Source: Paenibacillus taihuensis (GTDB taxonomy: Bacteria > Bacillota > Bacilli > Paenibacillales > Paenibacillaceae). Taken from it: a stretch of 64,000 nucleotides of DNA. The notes below the pieces were generated by a model. It did not search any database and had not been told where the DNA came from. It worked only from the letters and a program-made list of their open reading frames with translations. Where the stretch lies: NCBI RefSeq assembly GCF_003386535.1, contig NZ_QTTN01000022.1, positions 20,777 to 84,776 of the forward strand, given 5' to 3'. Position numbers and translations under genes: made by a program. Shown one piece after another: positions 19,456-27,204 of this stretch (its first letter is position 1; each line of letters begins with the position of its first letter).

Positions 19456-20421
19456 ATGGCTCGTAACCTTATAATTGGTATCGATGGCGGGGGAACCACG
19501 ACGCGGTTGATTGCAGCAGATGGAAGCGGCAAAGTGCTGGCTTATGCTGAGGAAGGGTGCAGCAATCCGAGAAAGGATTCAAGTGCGAAACAGCATGTGC
19601 AGAATGGAATCCATAACCTGTTAAGCAAGGCAAACGCAAGCGTGGATCAAGTCGTTGCAATCTCAGCTGGATTTGCTGGACTAGACAGTAAAGAAGATTA
19701 CGAATGGGCGTCAGACTTCCTAGTACTGGATGGTCTTAATTGCCCGAAAGTAATCGTAAATGACGCTGTTGTTGCGCATTCTGGCGCATTGATGAATAAG
19801 CCGGGCATTGTGGCGATATCTGGAACAGGCTCGATCATCTTCGCGATTAACGAAGCGGGCAGCCAGATCCGCAATTATGATTTCCATCACTATGCGGCTA
19901 CGGCGGCAAGATTTCTAGCATATGATGCGGTGTACCAAATTATCGCTGGCAATACGGTAGTTGAAGACGAGCCATTCGTGCAAGAGGTTCTGCGATTCTG
20001 GGATGCGGAAGACATCACTGCTCTGAGCAAGCTCGGCAGTACAGGGTTCATCTCGGATAATGTCGAACGGACACTCCGTTTCGGGCAGATGGGTCCGCTC
20101 GTCACTACGGCTGCAGCGAATGGGAGTCCGCTTGCGCGTCATGTCTGTGACCGAGGAGTGGAAGCACTCGATACGGGAATTCGGCTCCTAGGATCTTGTT
20201 TCGAGGAGGACACAATCCATGTTGCTTTCATTGGCAGCGTTATTCGTGATGAGTATGTCCGAACAGCGCTCACACGAGCGCTCGAACGCAAGACCAATCG
20301 CGAGTACCTCGTTGTGGAGCCGGCGCTATCGCCTGCAGCAGGCGCCGTACTGCTCGCGGTAGAGGCTGCTGGCATCAGAACAGACAAGACCACGGTAAAC
20401 AACCTGAGACAGCACCAGTAG
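19456..20421 (+). CDS. BadF/BadG-type ATPase, probable N-acetylglucosamine kinase
   Basis: A 321-residue ASKHA-fold kinase: phosphate-1 loop GIDGGGTTTRLIAADG, then CSNPRKDS, VNDAVVAHSGALM and adenosine-type GIVAISGTGSIIFAIN. This pattern is that of eukaryote-like GlcNAc kinases found in Firmicutes, so it likely phosphorylates an amino sugar; the exact sugar is not proven. ATG 19456 follows GGGGGAG, 26 bases after topB. It ends at a strong terminator. Confidence 0.8.
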   Translation: MARNLIIGIDGGGTTTRLIAADGSGKVLAYAEEGCSNPRKDSSAKQHVQNGIHNLLSKANASVDQVVAISAGFAGLDSKEDYEWASDFLVLDGLNCPKVIVNDAVVAHSGALMNKPGIVAISGTGSIIFAINEAGSQIRNYDFHHYAATAARFLAYDAVYQIIAGNTVVEDEPFVQEVLRFWDAEDITALSKLGSTGFISDNVERTLRFGQMGPLVTTAAANGSPLARHVCDRGVEALDTGIRLLGSCFEEDTIHVAFIGSVIRDEYVRTALTRALERKTNREYLVVEPALSPAAGAVLLAVEAAGIRTDKTTVNNLRQHQ

Positions 20422-20437
20422 CCCCATAACAAGTGAA

Positions 20438-20495
20438 AAGGCTTGGCCCAAGAACAGAGAGCAACAGCTCTCATACTCTGGGACAAGCCTTATTT
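20438..20495 (+). terminator. bidirectional terminator between the kinase and HAD genes
   Basis: AAGGCTTG (20438-20445) pairs with CAAGCCTT (20484-20491); inner GAGAG/CTCTC and CCCA/TGGG pairs. Both flanks suit termination. Confidence 0.75.
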
Positions 20496-20531
20496 GTGTT
20501 AAAGCAAAGCAGCTGAAAAGCTCTAAACGCA

Positions 20532-21272
20532 CTAATTCCCGCGCTTCTGCAAATAGCTGTGGATGCTCGTCGGAATGTCGCGCAGCTTATTCAGCGTAAG
20601 GAATGCGCCTTTCGGCTCAACGTCAATGCCTACAATATTGTAAGCCCATTCGGCGTCGGCCTTCATATGGATGGCATTAATGCCCGTTGTTAGAGCAGGG
20701 ATCACGTCTGTTCGGATCGAGTTGCCGATCATCCAAGTATCCGGACGGTTAAACTTGCCTTCACGAAGGATGCTCTCCATCGCTTCAATATTCTTCATCG
20801 AACGTACGTAAATGCGAGGTCCGAAATAACGCTCAAGCTGCATCTGTTTAATCTTACGCTCCTGAATGAGCAGTTCGCCGCCTGTATACAGGTGAAGCTC
20901 ATGCCCTCTTGAAGCAAGCTCATCCAGCGTCTCCTCCATATGCGGATAAGGCTCTACATCATGTTCGTAGACGCTGCGTCCAAGTTTCCACAGCTGTTCT
21001 TCCTCGACCGGGGAAGTACGTCTGCCAACCAGGTTGGAGTAATGGCGATACGTATCGATAAACGACTGCGGGAAATGATCGCTCTTGAATCCGACAAGAT
21101 GAACGCCCGCGATATCAATTTCCGTCTGCTTGTCGCGAATTTCCGCTGCAGTAATGTTATAGCCACGGAACCAATCTGTCATCAGATCGGTGAATTGGTC
21201 AATAACGAAGTAAAAATATTTGTTACAATAAATGAGCGTATCATCGAGATCGAATAAAATGGTTTGTTTCAT
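20532..21272 (-). CDS. HAD-superfamily hydrolase
   Basis: About 246 residues. Motif I FDLDDTLIY at the N-terminus holds the nucleophile Asp, motif II is in LHLYTGGEL, motif III the Lys of the IKQMQ/FGPR area and motif IV MIGNSIRTDVIPALTTG. The long helical cap after motif I (NKYFYFVIDQFTDLMTDWFRG) indicates a C1-cap phosphatase. Substrate unknown. ATG 21272 is preferred over GTG 21281 because GGAGAAGGAG ends only 2 bases before the GTG. Confidence 0.82.
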   Translation of the reverse strand: MKQTILFDLDDTLIYCNKYFYFVIDQFTDLMTDWFRGYNITAAEIRDKQTEIDIAGVHLVGFKSDHFPQSFIDTYRHYSNLVGRRTSPVEEEQLWKLGRSVYEHDVEPYPHMEETLDELASRGHELHLYTGGELLIQERKIKQMQLERYFGPRIYVRSMKNIEAMESILREGKFNRPDTWMIGNSIRTDVIPALTTGINAIHMKADAEWAYNIVGIDVEPKGAFLTLNKLRDIPTSIHSYLQKRGN

Positions 21273-21399
21273 CTTAGGCACGGCTCCTTCTCCAGATGAC
21301 TTCGATGTAGATACAATCTACCGCATCTTGGGATTCGCCGTCAAATCGAATAGGATTGGAACAATTTACTAATACTGAAGGTTGGAGGTGAGTGAAGGG

Positions 21400-21537
21400 A
21401 TGCCAACGAATCGAAATACGAGAAGCAAAAACCGCGACAGTGAGACTGGAATGAAACAATACTCCGTCAGTATTAGCCCAGAGAAGCAAGCGAACAGACC
21501 GCCGAGCATGAACGGAATTAATAAGCAACTGCCTTAA
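21400..21537 (+). CDS. small basic hypothetical protein, 45 residues
   Basis: A short ORF from ATG 21400 to TAA 21535-21537 with a convincing ribosome site (GGAGGTGAGTGAAGGG). The product is very hydrophilic, rich in Asn, Arg, Lys, Ser and Gln (MPTNRNTRSKNRDSETG, ending NGINKQLP), with no hydrophobic core or cysteine. It resembles small spore-associated or disordered proteins in composition only; I assign no function. It lies divergent from the HAD gene and upstream of a long inverted repeat. Confidence 0.5.
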   Translation: MPTNRNTRSKNRDSETGMKQYSVSISPEKQANRPPSMNGINKQLP

Positions 21538-21556
21538 CGCGAACGGCGATTGGGGT

Positions 21557-21617
21557 CAGTCTCTATATGTATTCGTTAGCAATTCCCATTGCTGCCGGCG
21601 GAGCCATATAGAGACTG
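21557..21617. repeat. 13-bp perfect inverted repeat, 61 bases overall
   Basis: CAGTCTCTATATG (21557-21569) and CATATAGAGACTG (21605-21617) are exact reverse complements around a 35-base centre that itself holds GCAAT/ATTGC. There is no T-run on either side. It sits between two convergent small genes, so it may act as an unusual terminator, a small RNA, or a remnant mobile hairpin. Confidence 0.7.
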
Positions 21618-21641
21618 TTCGGCACGTGCGTGACGTACTAA

Positions 21642-21863
21642 TCAAGCATATTTATGAAGCTTCGCAGTCAGATCCTGCTTAATATAAGCGAGTCTCCTGC
21701 GAACATAGAAATCATAGCTGGCGCCTTTCAGTTCCCGAGGACTTATGACCGCATCTGAGCTGTTATCAATAATGGTCAATGAGCCGTTGGAATAAAACTT
21801 AAACGTTAAGTCTCTGAAAGGGCGATGCGTCTCAATAAAACGATAATTTTCACAGTTATTCAT
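21642..21863 (-). CDS. 73-residue hypothetical protein under probable SOS (LexA/DinR) control
   Basis: ATG 21863 follows TAAGGAGGC on the minus strand; an upstream in-frame ATG would run through the operator region. The product begins MNNCENYRFIETHRPFRDL and is mixed beta then helical, with a basic C-terminus (YVRRRLAYIKQDLTAKLHKY). No membrane helix, LysM domain or signal peptide, so it is not a YneA-type division inhibitor. I recognise no family. Its promoter is overlapped by two DinR-type boxes, suggesting it is made after DNA damage. It is isolated, ending at the inverted repeat. Confidence 0.65.
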   Translation of the reverse strand: MNNCENYRFIETHRPFRDLTFKFYSNGSLTIIDNSSDAVISPRELKGASYDFYVRRRLAYIKQDLTAKLHKYA

Positions 21864-21897
21864 GTTGGTCAGCCTCCTTACGATTGGCGAGTAGATT

Positions 21898-21947
21898 AGA
21901 ACGTTTGTTCTTGTTTTTAGTATAGCAAACATTTGTTCGTATGGAAA
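21898..21947 (-). promoter_or_regulatory. promoter with two LexA/DinR boxes
   Basis: On the minus strand a -10 TATACT (21924-21919) has a weak -35 TTTCCA (21947-21942) 17 bases away. GAACGTTTGTTC at 21899-21910 is a perfect GAAC-N4-GTTC SOS core just downstream of the -10. AAACATTTGTTC inside 21926-21939 matches at 11 of 12 core positions and lies in the spacer. Together they would block the promoter until LexA is cleaved. Confidence 0.7.
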
Positions 21948-22039
21948 CTATTATTTTTTTCCCTTAAACTAGATTCATAGATTTACACGAATTGTTAGAT
22001 AGATGCAGCAGCAAACGCGATTATAAAGGAGCGCCATTC

Positions 22040-22765
22040 ATGATCAAAGTCAGCCAATTAACGAAACAAATTCCCGGCGGACCGAAAGTGCTGAAGGGAG
22101 TCAGCTTTGATATAGAACCCGGTGAATTTATTGCAATCAAAGGCGCAAGCGGCAGCGGCAAGTCGACGTTGCTTCGCTGTCTCGCTTTAAGAGAGAGCTG
22201 GACGAGCGGGTCCTACATTGTAGATGGCGTTGATATTTTGAAGAAAGGCATCCTCGGCAAGATGAAAATTCGCCGCGAGATGGCTTACCTCGAAGAGAAG
22301 CCGACCCTGATCCCGAATCGAACAGCATTGAAGAACGTTCTAATCGGCGCAGTGGGGCAGACGCCGGCTTGGCGCAGATTAACAGGCATGGTGCGTAATG
22401 ACGATTATATGGGCGCGATGGATATGATTGAGAAGGTTGGCCTCATCGATAAAGCCCATCAGAAGGGCGACAAGCTGAGCGGCGGCGAGAAGCAGCGTGT
22501 GGCTGTCGCAAGAGCGCTCGTTCACGGCGCGACGGTTCTCCTCGTCGATGAACCGGTATCCGGCCTTGATCCCCATGCAGCAGAGCAGGTGCTCTCGGAC
22601 TTGAAAAACATGTGTAAGACGCAGCGTATCTCTATTGTGGCTGTCATGCACCAAGGCGATTGGGCAGAGCGTTTCGCAGATCGCATTATCGGATTGAATA
22701 ATGGGGAGCTTGTACTTGATATTAAGGGCAGAAGAATGACCGAACGGGAGAAAATGCTGCTGTGA
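22040..22765 (+). CDS. ABC transporter ATP-binding protein (PhnC-like)
   Basis: A 241-residue ABC ATPase: Walker A GASGSGKST, signature LSGGEKQRVAVARAL, Walker B VLLVDEPVSGLDPH and a switch His in MHQGD. The sequence resembles phosphonate/methionine-type importer ATPases. No permease or binding protein is adjacent; the next gene overlaps by 4 bases and is a GNAT enzyme. It is thus an orphan ATPase that may pair with a distant permease. ATG 22040 follows AAAGGAG. Confidence 0.82.
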   Translation: MIKVSQLTKQIPGGPKVLKGVSFDIEPGEFIAIKGASGSGKSTLLRCLALRESWTSGSYIVDGVDILKKGILGKMKIRREMAYLEEKPTLIPNRTALKNVLIGAVGQTPAWRRLTGMVRNDDYMGAMDMIEKVGLIDKAHQKGDKLSGGEKQRVAVARALVHGATVLLVDEPVSGLDPHAAEQVLSDLKNMCKTQRISIVAVMHQGDWAERFADRIIGLNNGELVLDIKGRRMTEREKMLL

Positions 22766-23283
22766 CCCGCCCATCAATTACACAAGCTAACGGGATCAAG
22801 CTTCGTCTGATTAAGCAGGATGAACTGGACGCTGCCCATAAGCTGGAGCTCGACTGTTATACTCCAGAGGCGGCTGCAACTCGGGATGCTTTTACTTTTC
22901 GTCAGGCGAACTTTCCGAATTACTTCTGGTCAGCTTGGAATCAAGACGAGCAGCTTGTTGGGCTCGCCTGTGCCGTACGCACTTATGCCAGCAGTTGCGA
23001 AGGGGATGATGTTAAAGGCGCACACAGCGCTGAGCTAGGCGGCAATCATCTCTGCGTATTATCCGTTGCAGTATCGCCATTGGCACGTTCGAACGGCATT
23101 GGTCAGGCATTGATGGAAGCGCTTATCGATCAAGCAGTGCGGGATAAAATATCGTCCATTATCCTTATGTGTGAAGATTTCCTTATTCCGTTCTATGAAA
23201 GGCTCGGATTCCGTTACATCAATCCTTCTAAATCTGCACACGGCGGCATCGCTTGGCATGAGATGAGTAGAATCATCGACTAG
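22762..23283 (+). CDS. GNAT-family N-acetyltransferase
   Basis: A 173-residue acetyltransferase with the acetyl-CoA loop VSPLARSNGIGQALMEALID and the C-terminal FYERLGFRYINPS. GTG start at 22762 overlaps the ABC ATPase stop (GTGA), showing translational coupling. Substrate unknown. The coupling suggests both serve one process, such as modification and movement of a small molecule; this is inference. Confidence 0.82.
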   Translation: MTRPSITQANGIKLRLIKQDELDAAHKLELDCYTPEAAATRDAFTFRQANFPNYFWSAWNQDEQLVGLACAVRTYASSCEGDDVKGAHSAELGGNHLCVLSVAVSPLARSNGIGQALMEALIDQAVRDKISSIILMCEDFLIPFYERLGFRYINPSKSAHGGIAWHEMSRIID

Positions 23284-23332
23284 GTTCACGGCATACAATG
23301 GAACATTAACCTATATAGGCAGGTGTTCCGAC

Positions 23333-23944
23333 ATGGCATTCCAGTTCCCGGCCGTTGTCCAGGCATCGCGGATTACATTCCCAAAGGCAGAGATTTGGGT
23401 TCCTGTAGTTAGCGGGCTGCATAATGCGGCTGCGCGAAACAGTATAAACGGTAAGATCCGTCAAACCGTCCGTGAATTAATCGAGAATCAAGGCTCGCTG
23501 TCAGATCCAAGAGCAGATATGCAAGGATATTTTGAAGTGAAGACGAACGAGAAGGACGTGCTCAGCCTGTCATTATTTAATTACGCGTACACAGGCGGCG
23601 CGCATGGGCTCACACTTCAAGAGTCGCTCACCTTCGATACGACTACAGGAAAGTCCTACGCGCTTGCCGAGCTATTCAAGCCAGGGAGCGGCTATGTTAA
23701 TCGCATCTCAGATATCGTCAAGACACAGATCGCAACGCGGCAGATTGCGACGCTTGATCCGTTCCAATCCATCAGACCGGACCAGCCGTATTATATTGCC
23801 GACCGTTCGCTCGTCGTCTATTTTGCGCTCTATGAGCTGACGCCGTATGCATTTGGTTTTCCTTATTTCCCGATCCCGGTGTATGATTTAAGTGATATTA
23901 TTAATCCGAACGGTCCGCTCGGACGCATGGACGTCAACAATTGA
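23333..23944 (+). CDS. DUF3298/DUF4163-type protein (RsiV-like extracytoplasmic fold)
   Basis: A 203-residue protein with the DUF3298 pattern LFNYAYTGGAHGLTLQESLTFD followed by LAELFKPGSGYVNRISDIV and YFALYELTPYAFGFPYFPI. This domain is found in RsiV and in secreted or lipoprotein contexts; here no signal peptide or membrane helix is seen at the N-terminus. Function unknown. It lies 15 bases before the receiver-domain gene and may be cotranscribed. Confidence 0.75.
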   Translation: MAFQFPAVVQASRITFPKAEIWVPVVSGLHNAAARNSINGKIRQTVRELIENQGSLSDPRADMQGYFEVKTNEKDVLSLSLFNYAYTGGAHGLTLQESLTFDTTTGKSYALAELFKPGSGYVNRISDIVKTQIATRQIATLDPFQSIRPDQPYYIADRSLVVYFALYELTPYAFGFPYFPIPVYDLSDIINPNGPLGRMDVNN

Positions 23945-23959
23945 TTGAGGGAGATTCCT

Positions 23960-24529
23960 ATGATTTATATTCTCATTCTTCTGCCGGTCGCGATTATTCT
24001 CTTGATTGGCAATGCCAAGCAGAAGCAGCGGGAGAATAATAAGCCGATTATTGATCGAAGCTATGTCGGAGATAGCCATAAGCAGCCTGTTCCGGCACAT
24101 AGGAATGCTCCCTCAGTTCAACCTGCTCTACATAATTCAAACGATGAAGAGCAGTCCGTACTTATCGTAGACGATCAAATGGCGATTCGGATTTTGCTGC
24201 GGGAGCTCTTCGAACAGGAGGGACTGCTCGTTTACGAAGCGGTGAACGGTACATCGGCCATTGAGGTTGCCAGCAGCCACCAGATAGACTTCATTCTCCT
24301 TGATCTGAAAATGCCTGATATGGACGGGATCGAAGCGCTGCAGGAAATCCGGAAGTTTAACAAGACGGTGCAAGTCGCGATGATTACCGCCTTCGGTGAC
24401 CCAGACAAGCTCGACAAGGCGAGGCAGCTTGGCGTGCAATCGTTCTTCACGAAGCCGTTTGACATTGATTACTTACGCAATTACGTACTCATCAGTCTGA
24501 ACAATGCTAGGCAGAACACAGCCGAATAG
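23960..24529 (+). CDS. membrane-anchored Spo0F-like single-domain response regulator
   Basis: A 189-residue protein. An N-terminal membrane helix (about 3-18, YILILLPVAIILLIG) and a 45-residue basic/Pro linker precede a complete receiver domain with acidic pair Asp71-Asp72, phospho-acceptor Asp115 (LLDLKMPDMDG), Thr143 and Lys165. The text VLIVDDQMAIRILLRELFEQ and TKPFDIDYLR closely follow Spo0F, the phosphorelay intermediate of sporulation. No output domain. A membrane tether on such a receiver is unusual, as Spo0F is soluble. ATG 23960 follows GAGGGAG; a TTG at 23945 is less likely. Confidence 0.8.
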   Translation: MIYILILLPVAIILLIGNAKQKQRENNKPIIDRSYVGDSHKQPVPAHRNAPSVQPALHNSNDEEQSVLIVDDQMAIRILLRELFEQEGLLVYEAVNGTSAIEVASSHQIDFILLDLKMPDMDGIEALQEIRKFNKTVQVAMITAFGDPDKLDKARQLGVQSFFTKPFDIDYLRNYVLISLNNARQNTAE

Positions 24530-24540
24530 CAAAGAATCAA

Positions 24541-24571
24541 ACCGCCGCGGGCATATCCCTGCGGTTTTTTT
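24541..24571 (+). terminator. terminator after the receiver gene
   Basis: ACCGC (24541-24545) pairs with GCGGT (24561-24565), inner GGG/CCC, followed by seven T residues. Confidence 0.75.
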
Positions 24572-24633
24572 AATGGGAATGCAAGTGCTGACAAGTGGCG
24601 GCCGCTCATAGAGTCAATTAGGGGGTGGCGCTT

Positions 24634-26322
24634 ATGATTTGGCTCGGTCTTGGGTTCCTATGCTTTATGGCGCTGTGCGGTTTAACCCTCTTTCTAGCAC
24701 GCAATGCGGAGCAGCAAATGAAAAGATCCTTACATCAATCGCTGCTTAATCACTCTGCTTATGTACGTTACATGCAGGATAAGCATGATCTGAATGGAAT
24801 TGGCTTCCCGCAGCAGCTCACCAGGTATATGGGGGGCTTCTCAGCCTTCAGTATGTCGTTTTCGTCTATGGCGCTGATCGGCGGAGCTGTAATGCTGCTT
24901 GGACCAGCTGTAACAGCAGGCGGCCCGATTACAATCGGTTTCGGTTGGCCGCTGCTTGCACTTTTCGGCCTTGTAACGGCTTGCTCACTCGCTTCCTTCG
25001 CATCGACGACGCCAACGGCAGGAGGGAGCTACCATTGGGCGTTATCCGTAGGCGGCAGAAGAACCGGGCTATGGACCGGCTGGCTTCATCTGGCTGGCAC
25101 GCTGATTATGCTCGTCACTACGAATCTTTTGCTGGCGGATTGGATGTACACCTTAATGGTGCGATATTTAAGCTATGCTGGCGGCAATGAGCTGTTCTAC
25201 GTGCTGCTGATCGCTATTTTCATAACACAGGCGCTTCTAAATGCAAGAGGGGTACATGCGCTCGGGCGTATACTCGGTGGTAGCGCTCTGCTTCAACTGG
25301 TGCTTGTCGCTGCACTAATTGCCTTTCTAGCCTATCTTGTATGGCCAGGCATTTATCCCGTTCAGGTGCTCGCAGGTGCTCATAATGTATTCAGCACTCC
25401 GTTAGAGACGGGCGACCGATCGATCCTACTCGGAATGCTGCTGCTCCAGAGACTATTTATTGGCGGTGAATTCGCTGCTCAGACAGCGGAGGAAACGAGG
25501 GATCCGCGCATAAATGTGCCGTGGTCGATGTTCTTCTCTACAGTTGCAATTGGCGTGCTCGGTTTCGTATTGTTTACGTTCCTGCTTATGCATTATCAGG
25601 TTGGAGGCATAGGGGGATATAATGCGTATCAAGTGATGACAGATTGGTTCGTGAACATGTGGGCGGAATGGGGCGCATTTCTGCAGTCGATCTTCTTAAT
25701 CGCCATCGTGGCTTCTGGTTGGTTGAGCGGCTCAGCGGTCATGGCATCGGCATCCCGCAATTTGTTTGCGCTTGCTCGGGATGAGTCGGCCCCTTATGCA
25801 AAATGGCTCGCCAATATCTCGGTCGATTTCCGCGCGCCCGTGTATGCCATCATCGTGGCGTCCTCTGCTGCATGCTTGGCATCTCTCGTCATTAAGTCCG
25901 CTTCACTCAGCGTGACATCGCAGGCATTGCTTATCCAGCTGTCAGCGCTAATGATTAGCTTCATGCATGCTTCATATGTCTTGCCCATTGCGGCGCGACT
26001 ATGGGGAGAATGGCGCAATCCACTAAAGGGCGGACGTACGAAGAGACATCGTGGACCTTGGAACATGGGTATATATGGTACCGTGATTGATATTACAGCG
26101 CTCTTCTGGCTGGCGACCAGCGCTGTGGTTGCTTTCTTTGAATTGCAACCATTCGTGCTGCTCTTTGCTTGCACAGTGCTGCTAGCTGGCGGTATCTGCA
26201 TTGAGATGAGGCACCGTGCCATGGTCAAGAAGCTGCCAGTGAAGATTGTTGGCTCCACCAGATTCACGAGAAGGTCTATAGACGAATGTATCAGAATTGA
26301 AAGAAAATTCCCGCAACACTGA
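24634..26322 (+). CDS. APC-superfamily amino acid/amine permease
   Basis: About 562 residues with roughly 12-13 membrane helices. The segment FSSMALIGGAVMLLGPAVTAGGP and ASTTPTAGGSYHWALSVGGRRTGLW are typical of the eukaryote-like amino acid/choline/GABA permease branch of the APC superfamily, and AAQTAEETRDPRINVPWSMF is its conserved loop. An extra N-terminal helix is followed by a soluble stretch, which is longer than usual. Substrate not determinable. ATG 24634 follows AGGGGG; GTG 24625 sits on that site. Confidence 0.78.
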   Translation: MIWLGLGFLCFMALCGLTLFLARNAEQQMKRSLHQSLLNHSAYVRYMQDKHDLNGIGFPQQLTRYMGGFSAFSMSFSSMALIGGAVMLLGPAVTAGGPITIGFGWPLLALFGLVTACSLASFASTTPTAGGSYHWALSVGGRRTGLWTGWLHLAGTLIMLVTTNLLLADWMYTLMVRYLSYAGGNELFYVLLIAIFITQALLNARGVHALGRILGGSALLQLVLVAALIAFLAYLVWPGIYPVQVLAGAHNVFSTPLETGDRSILLGMLLLQRLFIGGEFAAQTAEETRDPRINVPWSMFFSTVAIGVLGFVLFTFLLMHYQVGGIGGYNAYQVMTDWFVNMWAEWGAFLQSIFLIAIVASGWLSGSAVMASASRNLFALARDESAPYAKWLANISVDFRAPVYAIIVASSAACLASLVIKSASLSVTSQALLIQLSALMISFMHASYVLPIAARLWGEWRNPLKGGRTKRHRGPWNMGIYGTVIDITALFWLATSAVVAFFELQPFVLLFACTVLLAGGICIEMRHRAMVKKLPVKIVGSTRFTRRSIDECIRIERKFPQH

Positions 26323-26541
26323 AAATAAAAGCTGAGGATCTTCAGGAAATATTTCCTCATTTCCTCGTTTTCATTTCCCGGGCAAGCGCACAAAGTAACA
26401 GAAAAAGATTCGTTTCGACATTAGTGAAATCGACGCAGTTGTCGAAATGAAGTGAATTCGGTTAATGCCATTAATCGTTGCCAATCCGTACGAATACAGC
26501 GTATAATTCGCCTAAGGCTTGAGCGAATCGGAGGTAGGCAC

Positions 26542-27204
26542 GTGGAACTTGGAACGGTATTGTCAATAAATGTGGGAAAATTGCAAAAGATGCAGCATGG
26601 CTCTAAGGAAATAATAACCGGAATCAACAAAGCGGCAGTTAGGAAATTTCCCATTGCATTGGCGCGGCTAGGGCTGGAAGGCGACGCCCAAGGCGATCTC
26701 GTCTTCCACGGTGGCGAGGACAAAGCTGTCTGTGTCTATTCCGCGGAACATTTCCCATTCTGGTCAGAAAGATGGCAGCGTCCTGTAGAAGCGGGAGCGT
26801 TCGGAGAGAACTTTACGGTATCGCAGCTTACTGAGGGAGATCTCTGCATCGGTGACATTCTGCGTGTGGGAGAAGCAATTGTTCAAGTTAGTCAACCTAG
26901 ACAGCCATGTTACAAGCTCGGTATGAAGCACGGACTCCCGCAGCTCGCGGTTGAGGTGCAGGAGACGGGCTATACGGGATTTTACTTGCGCGTATTGAAG
27001 GAAGGCAGCGTTCAAGAAGGAGACAAGCTGCTGCTGCAAGAGCGCCATCCGGCTGGAATAACCGTTACTGAAGCGAATCGCGTCATGCATAAGGATAAAA
27101 AGGATCTCGCCGGTATCCGCAGCTTGCTTGCGGTTCCTGAGCTTGCAGTGAGCTGGCAGCAGCAGTTGAGCAAGAGGCAGGGGGCACTGCGCACCGATGG
27201 CTGA
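26542..27204 (+). CDS. MOSC-domain protein (YiiM-like)
   Basis: A 220-residue MOSC protein: the N-terminal strand ELGTVLSINVG, LGLEGDAQGDLVFHGGEDKAV, the FGENFTV turn and the conserved sulfur-carrying cysteine in QPRQPCYKLGMKHG. MOSC/YiiM proteins handle molybdenum-cofactor-dependent N-hydroxylated compounds. GTG start at 26542 follows GGAGG. The 219-base gap before it (26323-26541) shows no clear element. It overlaps the next gene by 8 bases. Confidence 0.85.
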   Translation: MELGTVLSINVGKLQKMQHGSKEIITGINKAAVRKFPIALARLGLEGDAQGDLVFHGGEDKAVCVYSAEHFPFWSERWQRPVEAGAFGENFTVSQLTEGDLCIGDILRVGEAIVQVSQPRQPCYKLGMKHGLPQLAVEVQETGYTGFYLRVLKEGSVQEGDKLLLQERHPAGITVTEANRVMHKDKKDLAGIRSLLAVPELAVSWQQQLSKRQGALRTDG

